The notes below the pieces were generated by a model that searched no databases, was not told the DNA's origin, and saw only the letters and a program-made list of their open reading frames with translations. 64,000 nucleotides of DNA from CAVWDU01 sp963840725 (GTDB lineage Bacteria; Pseudomonadota; Gammaproteobacteria; Pseudomonadales; Halieaceae): assembly GCA_963840725.1 (NCBI GenBank), contig CAWIZY010000016.1, positions 1,240,001 to 1,304,000 of the forward strand, given 5' to 3'. The translations under genes and the position numbers were made by a program. Below are positions 8,529-17,522 of this stretch, in pieces. Position 1 is the stretch's first letter. Every line of letters begins with the position of its first letter.

Positions 8529-9863
8529 ATGACAGTGTTCAAGCCCCAGAGATGGGCTGGCGCGGCCGTGTTGGCCATGCCGGTTTTAGTTATGCAGCTT
8601 GCGGTAACCCAGGTGCAGTTCGATCTGGGCTTTGCGGGCTTTTCCTCAGCAAGCGCACAGGAAAAGAAACCCGATCAACGGGAGACAAGGCGCACCCCTG
8701 CGCTGCGCAATAAGGTCTACGAGAAACTGGCCGAGGCACAGGCCCTGGCCGAGGCAAAGGATTTCTCAGGAGCAGCCAAGATTCTCGATGGCATGATCAG
8801 TGCAGGTGGCAAGCGGGAGCTCAATAGCTACGAGTTGGCCAACGTTTATAACCTGTATGCGTTCATCCATTACTCCAGAGAGGATTACGGCAAGGCTTTG
8901 GAAGCCTACGAGGAAGTTGTGTCGCAGCCAGATATTCCGCTGGCCATGGAAATTAATACCCGCTTCACGATTGCCCAGCTGTACTTTGTACAGGAAGACT
9001 GGGATCGAGGTATTAACGCATTGCTCAAGTGGTTTGATATGACCGAAACGCCCAATGCCAATGCTTATGTACTGTTGGCGCAAGGTTATTATCAAAAGAA
9101 GGATTACAACAAGGCGCTGGTGAACGTGGAGAAGGCTATCTCCATGAACAAGGCGGCAGGTAAATTACCCAAAGAGCAGTGGTACAACCTCGCCCGTTTT
9201 CTCTACTTTGAGAAGGGCAATACGGGTAAGACGGTCGATGTACTCGAAGAACTGCTGACCCATTACCCCAAGAAGCAATACTGGGTGCAGCTCTCGCACA
9301 TGTACGGTGAGCAGAAGAAGGAAGACCTGCAGCTTGCAGCTATGGACACTGCCTACGCGCAAAACATGTTGGATAAGGGCACCGAGCTAGTCACTATGGC
9401 TTATCTTTATCTGAATGGAGATATCCCTTATCAGGCGGCACAGGTCCTGGATAAGGGCCTCAAGGCTGGCACCGTCGAGAAGACCTCAAAAAACTATGAG
9501 ATTCAGGGCAATGCTTACCGGCAGGCACAGGAGGTGAAGAAAGCCATCCCGGCTATGGAAGCCGCAGCCTCTCGTGCTGAAACTGGCGAACTCTACGCTC
9601 GACTGGGCAACGTTTATCTGGACGGCGATCAGAACAAAAAGGCAATTTCAGCTATCAGCAAAGGGCTCAAGCGTGGTGGCGTTAAGCGACCGGATACTGC
9701 CAGATTGGTGCTGGGCATGGCGTACTTTAATGACAAGCAGTACGACAAGGCACGAAGCGCCTTTGAGTCTGCCGGGCGTGACGAGCGTTCTTCCAAATAT
9801 GCCGAGCAGTGGATCAAGTATCTGGATTCAGAGCTGGACAGACAGAAAAAGCTGCAGGAGTAG
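8529..9863 (+). CDS. TPR-repeat periplasmic protein of the TonB operon
   Basis: 444 residues. An N-terminal hydrophobic signal (about 12-45, ending SASAQ) is followed by a helical array of tetratricopeptide-like repeats across most of the protein, for example around YVLLAQGYYQKKDYNKALVNVEKA and LGMAYFNDKQYDKARSAFESA. It closes the six-gene DUF3450-TtpC-ExbB-ExbD-TonB run, 15 bases after tonB, and such TPR genes end this cluster in other marine Gammaproteobacteria. It probably scaffolds or stabilises the complex in the periplasm; this is inferred from position. Confidence 0.85.
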   Translation: MTVFKPQRWAGAAVLAMPVLVMQLAVTQVQFDLGFAGFSSASAQEKKPDQRETRRTPALRNKVYEKLAEAQALAEAKDFSGAAKILDGMISAGGKRELNSYELANVYNLYAFIHYSREDYGKALEAYEEVVSQPDIPLAMEINTRFTIAQLYFVQEDWDRGINALLKWFDMTETPNANAYVLLAQGYYQKKDYNKALVNVEKAISMNKAAGKLPKEQWYNLARFLYFEKGNTGKTVDVLEELLTHYPKKQYWVQLSHMYGEQKKEDLQLAAMDTAYAQNMLDKGTELVTMAYLYLNGDIPYQAAQVLDKGLKAGTVEKTSKNYEIQGNAYRQAQEVKKAIPAMEAAASRAETGELYARLGNVYLDGDQNKKAISAISKGLKRGGVKRPDTARLVLGMAYFNDKQYDKARSAFESAGRDERSSKYAEQWIKYLDSELDRQKKLQE

Positions 9864-10080
9864 TCGAAGTCTGCTGAAGTAAACGAGCAGAAGCGGCGGT
9901 TGCAAGACTGCCTCAACGCTCAGGTGCCGGCTGCAGTGAATCGGATCGGTAAATAAGGACGGCAGATTTGACAGTCAACGCAGCGTTGAGAAACGTTGGC
10001 AACGGGGCTGAAGAGCAGCTCAAACGCAGCTATGAGAACGGCTCCAGGACCTGTTCTCAGAACGTCATCAGGTCGCCAGG

Positions 10081-10150
10081 AGAGACCAGGAAAGACCAGG
10101 AAAGACCAGGAAAGACCAGGAAAGACCAGGAAAGACCAGGAAAGACCAAG
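10081..10150. repeat. Tandem repeat, seven 10-bp units
   Basis: Seven contiguous copies of aaagaccagg; the first (agagaccagg) and last (aaagaccaag) differ by one base and five are identical. The array ends four bases before a hairpin terminator. The 10-bp period is close to one helical turn and is not a multiple of three, which argues against coding use. Confidence 0.95.
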
Positions 10151-10153
10151 AAA

Positions 10154-10180
10154 GGGAGCATAGATGCTCCCTTTTTTATT
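10154..10180 (+). terminator. Rho-independent terminator (possibly bidirectional)
   Basis: A 7-bp stem gggagca/tgctccc with tetraloop taga (10154-10171) followed by ttttttattt. On the plus strand it would end the TonB operon transcript. On the minus strand the T run is weak, but it lies 50 bases past the cold-shock stop and may also serve that gene. Confidence 0.8.
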
Positions 10181-10220
10181 TTTGGCTCACAGAATAGGTC
10201 GCTAGCAATCAGACCGGGTC

Positions 10221-10427
10221 TCAGACCGGGACGACGTTCTCTGCCTGAGGACCTTTCTGGCCGTCAGTGACGTCGAATTCGACTTTCTGACCGTCAGACA
10301 GAGTCTTGAATCCGTCGCCCTTAATGGCGCTGAAGTGCACAAACACATCCGGGCCGTCTTCTCGCTCAATAAACCCGAAACCCTTGGATTCGTTGAACCA
10401 TTTAACAGTGCCAGTAGTACTAGACAT
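10221..10427 (-). CDS. Cold-shock-domain protein (CspA family)
   Basis: 68 residues, a single OB-fold cold-shock domain that binds single-stranded RNA/DNA. RNP1 is KGFGFIER and RNP2 is VFVHFSAI; the N-terminus [12 protein letters not shown] is canonical. It acts as an RNA chaperone. The leader between the gene and glk is about 250 bases and includes a small hairpin with a 5-bp stem (10452-10465), consistent with the structured 5' untranslated region usual for csp genes. Its own promoter is likely; whether it is cold-induced cannot be told from the sequence. Confidence 0.96.
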   Translation of the reverse strand: MSSTTGTVKWFNESKGFGFIEREDGPDVFVHFSAIKGDGFKTLSDGQKVEFDVTDGQKGPQAENVVPV

Positions 10428-10680
10428 AAGATTTACCTGTATTGCATTGGCGTGCCCATAGGCACATCGATGAGTGTTTATTTATGGTTTACGTACCGAG
10501 GAACTGAAGGGAACTTCGACCGTGATCATAAACGCCGCTGATAATCAGCAAAAATAAGTGTAGCACCGCAATTGCAGGTCTGCAGGCAGATCAACAAAAA
10601 ATTCCTGCCCCCCTAACCGGCGCTTCCCGGAATTGATGCCTGCACTCCGATCGTTCTGGTTCTCGTTCGGTACGAAGGGG

Positions 10681-11640
10681 TTATCGGTCCAGGCTTATTC
10701 TGGCTGCGCCAAGCAGGCCAGGCTGGCTATGCGTGATCACATACACCGAAACCGCGTTCAATCGATCCCGCATCGCGCCCTTGCCGCAAAAACGTCGGTG
10801 AAAGTCGCTATCTGTGATGAACGGAATTATCCCGGGCACGATACCCCCGGCAAGATAGAGGCCGCCATATGCGCCGTTAGCCAGTACAAAATCGCCACAA
10901 GCCGACCCCAATAGCGAGCAGAAACAGTTCAGGGCTGCGACACTCAGTGGGTCCCCATCCCGTGCTGATTGTGATACTGCGGCCGGCGTCAGTGTTTGCG
11001 CAGATAGCCCCATCACCGACCCGAGGCACTCATACAGGCGAACGAGCCCCGGCCCGGAAACCAACAGTTCCGTGTAAATGTCGGGATAGTCCACCAGCAG
11101 TGATTGAAACACACGGAGCTCTGTTGCATTGCCGGGGGAGAGGCCCGTATGTCCGGGTTCACAGGCTGTAGCTCCGGGTTCCTCCCCGCGGGTATCCAGC
11201 GTTGCACCGCCCAGCCCCGTACCCGGGCCAATGGTGGCCAGCGGTCCAGGTGCTGCCGCAGTTGCGGGGTGCAGGGTATAGAGGTCCCCAGGACCCAAGT
11301 GGGGCAGTGAGTGCGCTATTGCCTCGAAATCATTTACCCTCCGGCTGCGTTCGAACCCAAAGCGCTTGGCCAGATCGGCTATGGAAAAAGCCCACTTACT
11401 GTTGACCATGGTCACGGGGTCCGTGCCCGGTGGCGCGGCAATGGCAAGGCACGCACGCCGCGGTGGGCGCTTGTTCAGGGACCCGAGCCAGAAATCGATG
11501 ATAGATTCAAGCGAGCTATGGTCACTGTTGGTGAAGGTTCGCAGATGAGATAGCTGATTCAGTGCCGGGTCATACAGGGCCAGGCGGGTGTTAGTGCCAC
11601 CGATATCCGCCACCATGCGGGGCGGTTCAGGGCTCAGCAT
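10681..11640 (-). CDS. glk: Glucokinase
   Basis: ATP-dependent phosphorylation of glucose to glucose 6-phosphate in the cytosol. 319 residues, equal to the proteobacterial Glk family length. The N-terminal phosphate-binding loop is VADIGGTNTRLALYD; the substrate region has NSKWAFS, VNDFEAIAHSLP and IGPGTGLGG; EPGHTGLSP follows the glucose-binding glutamate. The start codon lies inside the last codons of pyk (7-bp overlap), so the two glycolytic genes are translationally coupled. Confidence 0.93.
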   Translation of the reverse strand: MLSPEPPRMVADIGGTNTRLALYDPALNQLSHLRTFTNSDHSSLESIIDFWLGSLNKRPPRRACLAIAAPPGTDPVTMVNSKWAFSIADLAKRFGFERSRRVNDFEAIAHSLPHLGPGDLYTLHPATAAAPGPLATIGPGTGLGGATLDTRGEEPGATACEPGHTGLSPGNATELRVFQSLLVDYPDIYTELLVSGPGLVRLYECLGSVMGLSAQTLTPAAVSQSARDGDPLSVAALNCFCSLLGSACGDFVLANGAYGGLYLAGGIVPGIIPFITDSDFHRRFCGKGAMRDRLNAVSVYVITHSQPGLLGAARISLDR

Positions 11641-13083
11641 ACCGGCAAGATTTTCATGATATTGGTGGAACCCTGGCGGCCCATGACGGCGCCCATGGTG
11701 AGCAGAATGGAATCGCCTTTTTGCAGGTAGCCGCCATCGAGTAAAAACTCGATGGCCCGTGCCTCGACACTGTCTTGATCAAAGGCGTCGGAGTCAAAGT
11801 AGAGCGGAACCACACCGCGGCAGATGCACAGTTTTTGCAGGGTATGACTGTTGTGGCTGAGGGCAAAAATAGGTAGCCCGGAGCTGAGTCGTGACATCAG
11901 CAGCGGTGTGGTGCCGGATTCCGTCAGGCAGGCGATGCCGCGGACGTTCGCGTAGTGATTGGCAGCGTAAATCGCCGCCATCGCGATGGTCTCCTGCGCG
12001 CTGGTGAACTGTATATCGTTGCGGTGACTGGACAAACGTGTCCGAGGCTGACGCTCGGCGCCGAGCGCTGCGTCGGCCATGGCGGTAACCACCTCTACCG
12101 GATAGTTGCCCACCGCAGTTTCTGCCGACAACATCACCGCATCGGTACCATCCAGCACCGCGTTGGCGACGTCAAAGACCTCGGCCCGAGTCGGCATTGA
12201 ACTGTTGATCATTGATTCCATCATCTGGGTGGCTGTGATGACAACACGGTCCATTTTCCGCGCCCGGGAAATCAGCTCCTTCTGAATCCCGATCAATTGC
12301 GCATCACCTACCTCCACGCCGAGGTCGCCACGTGCCACCATGACTCCAAAGGAGGCGGCCACTATCCCATTCAGCGTTTGTTCATCGGCGACGACTTCGG
12401 CCCGCTCAATTTTCGCGATGATGGCTGGCTCAAGCTGGTGCTGGAGCAGCAGCCCTCGGGTCTGGTGAATGTCTTCCGCGCTGGATACGAAGGAGACCGC
12501 GACGAAATCCGGGCGCACTTCGGCGAGGCTGTCGATATCTGCGATATCTTTATTGGTAAGTGCGGGCGCTGCCAGTCCGCCCCCAAGCCGATTGATCCCC
12601 TTGCGAGATCCCAGCTTGCCGCCGACAAGGACAGTGCATTCCACCCTCTGTTGCCTCAACCGCATCGACCTGAAGGCGAATGCGTCCATCATCCAGAAGC
12701 AATGTGTCGCCGCGCGTTACGCTTTGGCACAGTTGCGGATAGTCAAGACCAACACCTCGCAGGTCACCCTCGCCCTCACCGAGACCGAGATCAAGATGGA
12801 ATCGGTCCCCATTGGCAAGCTCGACGCTTCCTTCTCGAAAACTGCTGATGCGGATTTTTGGCCCTTGAAGGTCCGCCAGGATGCCGACATATCGTCCTGC
12901 GATAGCGGCTTGTTTGCGTATTCGTCGGGCGACGGTAGCATGGTGTTTGGCCGTGCCGTGACTGAAATTGAGCCGGAATACATCAACTCCGGCAGCCACC
13001 AGGCGCGCAATCATGTCGCCTGACTCGCTGGCCGGTCCGACGGTGGCGACGATTTTTGTGCGTCTGTTTACGGTAGGTGCCAC
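11634..13083 (-). CDS. pyk: Pyruvate kinase, reading frame broken once
   Basis: Transfers phosphate from PEP to ADP. The first part (13083 down to about 12640) reads TKIVATVGPASES, RLNFSHG, ILADLQGPKIRI and DDGRIRL; the second (to 11634) reads LVGGKLGSRKGINRLGG, AKIERAE, MVARGDLGVEV, ATQMMESM and DAVMLSAETA. Together they make one complete pyruvate kinase of about 480 residues. The frames join where the minus strand reads gagggtgg near 12640; dropping one G restores ATEVECTVLVGG. So there is either one extra G in the sequence or a true frameshift mutation. All catalytic motifs are preserved on both sides, favouring a base-calling error or very recent mutation. It is followed by overlapping glk. 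Confidence 0.88.
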
Positions 13084-13200
13084 AACTGTTATCCATTGAG
13101 TTGCCGCTGCGGCGGCATCGCGCCGGTGGGGTTTATCCCTACCGCAGCCAAAATGATGCCTGCTCTGTTCTCGCGGCGCCAGCCTGATGGGGGTAGAAAA

Positions 13201-14220
13201 TTACCGTTGGGAAAGAAACTCGCGGACCAGATCAGGGAAGTCAGTGAACAGGCCGTCTACCTGCTGGTCTTCAATAAACAGTGTCAGCAGTTCGGAAAAA
13301 CTATCGATCCCGGGGGGCAATTGGTCGGCCCTGAAGGTATAGGGATGAACTTGGAGGCCCCGAGCCTTGGCCTGATTCACCAGGTCGGTGAACAGCGGCC
13401 CACCAGCGGCATCTTTGCCCCGATAGATTTGCATCAACCACGGTCCGATCCCGTCCGCATAGCGGGCGATCTCATCCAGGCCTTTTTCGGTCAGTAAAAA
13501 GTCGTAGTCAACCTCGCTGTCTTCGCCCCAGTCGTTGTCGGCTATGAGTTGTATCAAGGGTAGGGGGCTGTTCAGGCTGTCGCGCAGATAGCGCAGGGTC
13601 GCGTCATCAAAACATTGCAAAAACACCCGGTCGCGTCGGTCTGCATATCCACTTTCTTTGAGTACGGACACGACTGCGTCTGCAATATCCTGCCCCTGTT
13701 TTTTGTGCCATCGGGGCGCCTTCAACTCGATATATAGCCCGCTGCTGCGTCGGCGGCTTCGATTGAGCCCGTCGATGAAAGCAATTTCCTCGGCGAGCGT
13801 CGGAATGCCGGACCAGTCCGGCCCGAGGGGAAAGCGCTCTGGAAAGACTGCCCGGTCCTCGCCATCGGCATCTTTTTCACTGCGTTCATGCACCCGCAGG
13901 CTGCGTATCTCCTCCAGGCTGAAATCGATCGCGTAGAAGCGACCGTCCCGGCGGTGACGGGTGGGGAATTTTTGCGCCACATCGGTAGTGGGTTCCAGGA
14001 AGATGTCGTGCAGCACTATGGGCACGCCGTCCCGGGTGAGCACAACATCTTGCTCCAGATAGTCGGCATCCATGCCGTGGGCCAGGGCTTTGGCGGCCAG
14101 GGTGTGTTCGGGCAGATAGCCGCTGGCGCCTCGATGTGCAATCACCAGGGTTTCCGCGTTCAGCGGCGTACTCATCACAGCGACCAGTAACGCCCGGACA
14201 GCGCCTTGATTAAGAGGCAT
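13201..14220 (-). CDS. Glycerophosphodiester phosphodiesterase, periplasmic (GlpQ-like)
   Basis: 339 residues. An N-terminal signal peptide of about 22 residues is followed directly by the catalytic IAHRGASGYLPEHT (His29, Arg30, Glu38) and by EQDVVLTRDGVPIVLHD, the metal-binding and acid/base motifs of the GDPD TIM barrel. It releases glycerol 3-phosphate from deacylated phospholipid head groups. YIELKAPRWHKKQG and the C-terminal VDGLFTDFPDLV are typical of GlpQ rather than cytosolic UgpQ. It lies 30 bases after the binding-protein gene and 117 before pyk, all leftward. Confidence 0.92.
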   Translation of the reverse strand: MPLNQGAVRALLVAVMSTPLNAETLVIAHRGASGYLPEHTLAAKALAHGMDADYLEQDVVLTRDGVPIVLHDIFLEPTTDVAQKFPTRHRRDGRFYAIDFSLEEIRSLRVHERSEKDADGEDRAVFPERFPLGPDWSGIPTLAEEIAFIDGLNRSRRRSSGLYIELKAPRWHKKQGQDIADAVVSVLKESGYADRRDRVFLQCFDDATLRYLRDSLNSPLPLIQLIADNDWGEDSEVDYDFLLTEKGLDEIARYADGIGPWLMQIYRGKDAAGGPLFTDLVNQAKARGLQVHPYTFRADQLPPGIDSFSELLTLFIEDQQVDGLFTDFPDLVREFLSQR

Positions 14221-14250
14221 ACTGGGTCTGGTGTGCGTTCCACCCCCCTG

Positions 14251-15075
14251 TCAGGGCAGTTCCTTGACCCAGGACTTGTCCTCCAGCCATTTTTTTCTCA
14301 GCTTGGTGAGTACGCCAATTTTTGCGTAGGCATCGAGGTAGTTTTCGACCAGGTTGAGAAACTGGGGATCGTCTTTACTCAGGGCGATACCCTGGGGTTC
14401 GATGGTGAGTGGTTTTTCCAGGGTGACCAAGCCCGCATCCGGGTAGCGCAATACCGATAGCACGCAGATGGGCAGGTCAGCGATCAATGCATCGGCCTTG
14501 TCAGCCAGTATCAGCTGCACAGCCTCGTCATAATTGCTCACCTCGGTGAGTTTCGCCTGGGGTGCGACCTCGCGAATAAAGGTGGTGCTTGTCGAATTCT
14601 TGAGGGCCAGTAGCGTAAGATCATTGCGATTGAATTCGCCGGCCTCCGAGACCTTGGCGAGTACCGAGTCGCGGGTCAGGATCGACTTACCCGACATCAT
14701 GTAGGGGCCAACGAATGAAACTTTTTCTGTGCGTGCCGGGGTGATCGCCATGCCGGATATCACCATATCAACCTCGTCACGCTCCAGCGCACCCATTAAA
14801 TCTCCGAAGGGCAGAACTTTTATTTCGAGTTTGACATTCATCGCGGCGGCCATGGCCCGGGCGAGGTCTACATCAAAGCCCATAAGGCCGCCACTGCGAT
14901 CGACAGTATTCATCGGTGGCTGATCCCCGGACATGCCGACGTTGAGCACCTTGAAATCGATGACCCGGCGCAGGGTGTCTCCCGCATGTCCCGAGAGTGG
15001 GAGGGTGATTGAGGCGATTGCAAAAAGGGCTGTGAGCGCGAAGCGCTTCAGTGAGCTTCGATTCGGGTTTTTCAT
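14251..15075 (-). CDS. Periplasmic amino-acid-type substrate-binding protein (SBP_bac_3)
   Basis: 274 residues with a signal peptide ending SGHAG. The family-3 solute-binding signature is GFDVDLARAMAAAMNVKLEI, and DEVDMVISGMAITPARTEKVSF is the usual second motif. It would deliver a polar amino acid or similar ligand. No permease or ATPase gene lies beside it, so it may serve a distant ABC transporter or act as a sensory binding protein. The start is set at the ATG at 15075 because the signal peptide begins MKNPNRSSLKRF; 23 upstream in-frame codons lack family features. Confidence 0.88.
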   Translation of the reverse strand: MKNPNRSSLKRFALTALFAIASITLPLSGHAGDTLRRVIDFKVLNVGMSGDQPPMNTVDRSGGLMGFDVDLARAMAAAMNVKLEIKVLPFGDLMGALERDEVDMVISGMAITPARTEKVSFVGPYMMSGKSILTRDSVLAKVSEAGEFNRNDLTLLALKNSTSTTFIREVAPQAKLTEVSNYDEAVQLILADKADALIADLPICVLSVLRYPDAGLVTLEKPLTIEPQGIALSKDDPQFLNLVENYLDAYAKIGVLTKLRKKWLEDKSWVKELP

Positions 15076-15283
15076 GAACAGGTTCTCCGGGGGCTGGCTT
15101 GCGCTGCTTGCTGGGACTGCAAGTGTAGTGCCGAATGGAAACACACGCCAGGCATCTTTGGCTGCCTTGATTGATCGCGGCGACCACTAGCGGGCGCCAG
15201 CAGACTCTGCGGAAGCACTGTAATTTATTCCCGGCGATGACTGTGCTCTAATGGGGGCTGGAGCTTTTAAGAGGCAGTCTAAC

Positions 15284-16201
15284 GTGCGTAAACCATGGAT
15301 GTATCTAGCTGCAGTGAGCGTGCTCGTTGTGGCGGCCTGCAGTAACCAGCAGTTCAGTCTGCCGCCGGTGGGTGCCTCGGCCAATGGTGAGCGATTGCCC
15401 GGTAAGATTATCTGGCATGACCTGCTTACCAGTGATCCCCGGGCGTCTCAGGCATTCTATGGGGAGTTGTTTGGTTGGGAATACGAGTCGATGCCGAATG
15501 GCATCAACTATGTCCTGATCCGGCACCGGGGTAAGCTGATTGGGGGAATGGTGGATCACACACGCCTGCCCGGTAAAGTCGAGCACTCCCAGTGGGTGGT
15601 GGCGATGTCTGTGGTTAATATCGAGCAGCAGGCAAAGCTGGTGGAAGTCGCTGGCGGCACCGTACTTACGCCACCGACATCGTTGGGTGAACGGGGCCGG
15701 ATAGCCGTTGTTGCCGACCCTGGCCAGGCGCTGCTCGCCTTGCTGGAGACAACCGGGGGTGATCCGGCAGACGCCGACGGTCCGCCGGCCACGGGTGATT
15801 TTCTCTGGCACGAATTGTGGACCGACAAAGTCGGTCGAAGCAGCCGGTTTTACAGCGGCCTGGCTGCACTGGATGAGGAGGCGCTTGCTCTTGAGGGCCC
15901 TGATGAGGCCATTGAGTACCGCTTGTTCACTGGCCAGGACAGGCCGCGATTTGGGGTTCGTTCCAAGCCGGCGCCTGAAATGTCCGCCATGTGGGTCAGC
16001 TATCTCAGGGTGGCCGATGAGGCGGCGTTAAACGCTATGCTGGCAAGAGTCAAGCCACTGGGCGGTGAGGTGCTGGTACCGGCGACACAGCGCCCCCGCG
16101 GTGGCATTGTGGCAATTATTGCAGGCCCTTCCGGCGAGGGAATTGCCTTGCAGGTTTGGCCTGAAAAAAGTCAGGTGAGAGCACAGGAGGGTGAAGGATG
16201 A
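15284..16201 (+). CDS. VOC/glyoxalase-superfamily lipoprotein (two tandem domains)
   Basis: 305 residues from a GTG start preceded by AAGAGG nine bases upstream. The N-terminus is a lipoprotein signal with lipobox VVAACS. Two vicinal-oxygen-chelate modules follow, one starting IIWHDLLTSDPRASQAFYGELFGWEY and one starting FLWHELWTDKVGRSSRFYSGL; each has the usual His near its first strand. Secreted VOC proteins of this kind are poorly studied and the substrate is unknown. The stop overlaps the next gene's ATG (ATGA). Confidence 0.82.
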   Translation: MRKPWMYLAAVSVLVVAACSNQQFSLPPVGASANGERLPGKIIWHDLLTSDPRASQAFYGELFGWEYESMPNGINYVLIRHRGKLIGGMVDHTRLPGKVEHSQWVVAMSVVNIEQQAKLVEVAGGTVLTPPTSLGERGRIAVVADPGQALLALLETTGGDPADADGPPATGDFLWHELWTDKVGRSSRFYSGLAALDEEALALEGPDEAIEYRLFTGQDRPRFGVRSKPAPEMSAMWVSYLRVADEAALNAMLARVKPLGGEVLVPATQRPRGGIVAIIAGPSGEGIALQVWPEKSQVRAQEGEG

Positions 16202-16392
16202 GCATGAGTAATACGGTTCGGATGATTCTGCTGACTATGGCAGTGACCTGCCTGACAGGCTGTGAAGACCCGCAGGTTTACGGCAGCGTGGGGATCTCCA
16301 GCGGCTACGGCGGCTACGGCGGCTATGGCTATCGTGGCGGCTATTCACCGCGTGTGAATACCAGTATCTCGGTGGGTGGACGGATTCGCTGA
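16198..16392 (+). CDS. Small Gly/Tyr-rich lipoprotein
   Basis: 64 residues. Lipoprotein signal with lipobox LTGC at about residue 22, then a mature part of about 42 residues dominated by Gly and Tyr (SGYGGYGGYGYRGGY) and a short C-terminal SVGGRIR. It is coupled to the preceding VOC lipoprotein gene by an ATGA overlap. Similar tiny Gly/Tyr lipoproteins are often annotated as hypothetical; no function is recognised. Confidence 0.7.
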   Translation: MSMSNTVRMILLTMAVTCLTGCEDPQVYGSVGISSGYGGYGGYGYRGGYSPRVNTSISVGGRIR

Positions 16393-16406
16393 AGCGGGAG
16401 GCGCTG

Positions 16407-16760
16407 ATGCCTGGTGACACCACTACTGGTGGCGCAGATACCCGAACGCCGTCTCCGCCCTACGGGTATTCCCAGCCCTGCTTGCACACCCGCGAGCAGC
16501 AACTGCATATTGTGGCCGAGTTTCATGCCCACAAGATTCGCCCCAGTCGAATCGCCTATCGGGTGGGCATCGATATCGCCTTTATTGAGGGGCTGATTGC
16601 AGGAGAAGTCGAGGTAGAGCGCTTCCCCCGTCTGGTGGCGTATTACAGGCGGCAGCGCTATCATCAGAGGAGCCGTGATGCCAAACGGAAAAAAGGCATT
16701 GCCCAGTACGAGCTGCAGCAAAAAATAGAGCGAGAGTTTGGTCGCGAGACTGATCTTTGA
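16407..16760 (+). CDS. Hypothetical small basic protein, helix-turn-helix-like
   Basis: 117 residues, start preceded by GGGAGG. The central region (about 27-65) reads EFHAHKIRPSRIAYRVGID and continues with AFIEGLIAGE, which could form a helix-turn-helix; the C-terminal third is strongly basic (YYRRQRYHQRSRDAKRKK). It may bind nucleic acid. No named family is recognised. It lies 14 bases after the small lipoprotein and 51 before the methyltransferase, and may be part of the same transcript. Confidence 0.6.
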   Translation: MPGDTTTGGADTRTPSPPYGYSQPCLHTREQQLHIVAEFHAHKIRPSRIAYRVGIDIAFIEGLIAGEVEVERFPRLVAYYRRQRYHQRSRDAKRKKGIAQYELQQKIEREFGRETDL

Positions 16761-16811
16761 TAATGCGACGCACAGCGCGTCGATGACATACCACTGTGGA
16801 GGCCCGACATC

Positions 16812-17522
16812 ATGGTAGTGAGGCCGACGCCAGCGATTATTGGGTTTGGCGTGCGCGAGGGTGCATTGACACTCTACGATGCGCTGACCCGAAAGCCCTC
16901 GCGACCCCAGCGATTATTGGAGTATCTGCTACAGCAGACTACACCGGATGACCCTGTTCTGGCACTCAAGGCTATGGATGATTTCGCTCGCCAGAAGCGC
17001 TTTTTGATGAATGTAGGTGACCGCAAGGGGAAGATACTGGTTGATGCTTTGCAGCGGTCGGGTGCGGGCAATGTGCTGGAACTGGGTACCTACTGTGGCT
17101 ACTCGGCCATACTTATGGCTTGCCACCTCGGTAGCGAAGGACATGTCGATTCACTGGAACGCAACCCCGCCCATGCGGCGGTTGCCCGCGCAATTATCGA
17201 CCACGTTGGGCTCAGCGAACGGATTACTGTGCACGAGGGTATGGCAGCAGACGTGATTCCGACCCTTGATGGCAACTATGGGCTGGTATTCATCGATCAT
17301 TCCAAAAACGGCTACCTGGCCGACCTTCAGTTGATTGAGCAGGCGTCCCTGATAGGTTGCGGCAGTTTTGTTGTCGCAGACAATATCGGCATTTTTGATG
17401 CCACCGGCTACCTGGATTATGTGCGCGACTGCGGTCGTTATGAAAATACCAACCACGAGGCACATATGGAGTACAACGACACCATATTTGACGCGGTGGA
17501 AGTCTCGGTACTGAAGGTCTAG
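16812..17522 (+). CDS. Catechol O-methyltransferase-like SAM-dependent methyltransferase
   Basis: 236 residues resembling animal COMT more than the usual bacterial CCoAOMT type. VGDRKGKI and VLELGTYCGYSAILMA form the SAM site (Glu90-Leu-Gly). FIDHSKNGYL holds a metal-binding Asp162 and the catalytic-lysine position (Lys165), and VVADNI supplies Asp190/Asn191 of the Mg site. These match rat COMT Asp141, Lys144, Asp169 and Asn170 in order and spacing. It probably methylates a catechol or other vicinal diol; the real substrate is unknown. The stop overlaps the convergent SapC gene by four bases. Confidence 0.82.
   Translation: MVVRPTPAIIGFGVREGALTLYDALTRKPSRPQRLLEYLLQQTTPDDPVLALKAMDDFARQKRFLMNVGDRKGKILVDALQRSGAGNVLELGTYCGYSAILMACHLGSEGHVDSLERNPAHAAVARAIIDHVGLSERITVHEGMAADVIPTLDGNYGLVFIDHSKNGYLADLQLIEQASLIGCGSFVVADNIGIFDATGYLDYVRDCGRYENTNHEAHMEYNDTIFDAVEVSVLKV

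Larger units (their letters stand above)
9864..10220. other. Intergenic region with tandem repeat and terminator
   Basis: 357 bases between the TPR gene and the cold-shock gene. It holds the 10-bp tandem repeat (10081-10150) and a terminator hairpin (10154-10180), listed separately. An open frame starting with TTG at 9968 reads through the repeat, the terminator and the antisense of the cold-shock gene and is not accepted as a gene. Confidence 0.7.

Noticed and set aside
9968..10270. 100-codon open frame containing the 10-bp repeat
   Set aside because: Runs through the terminator and antisense of the cold-shock gene; no recognisable protein features or ribosome site.
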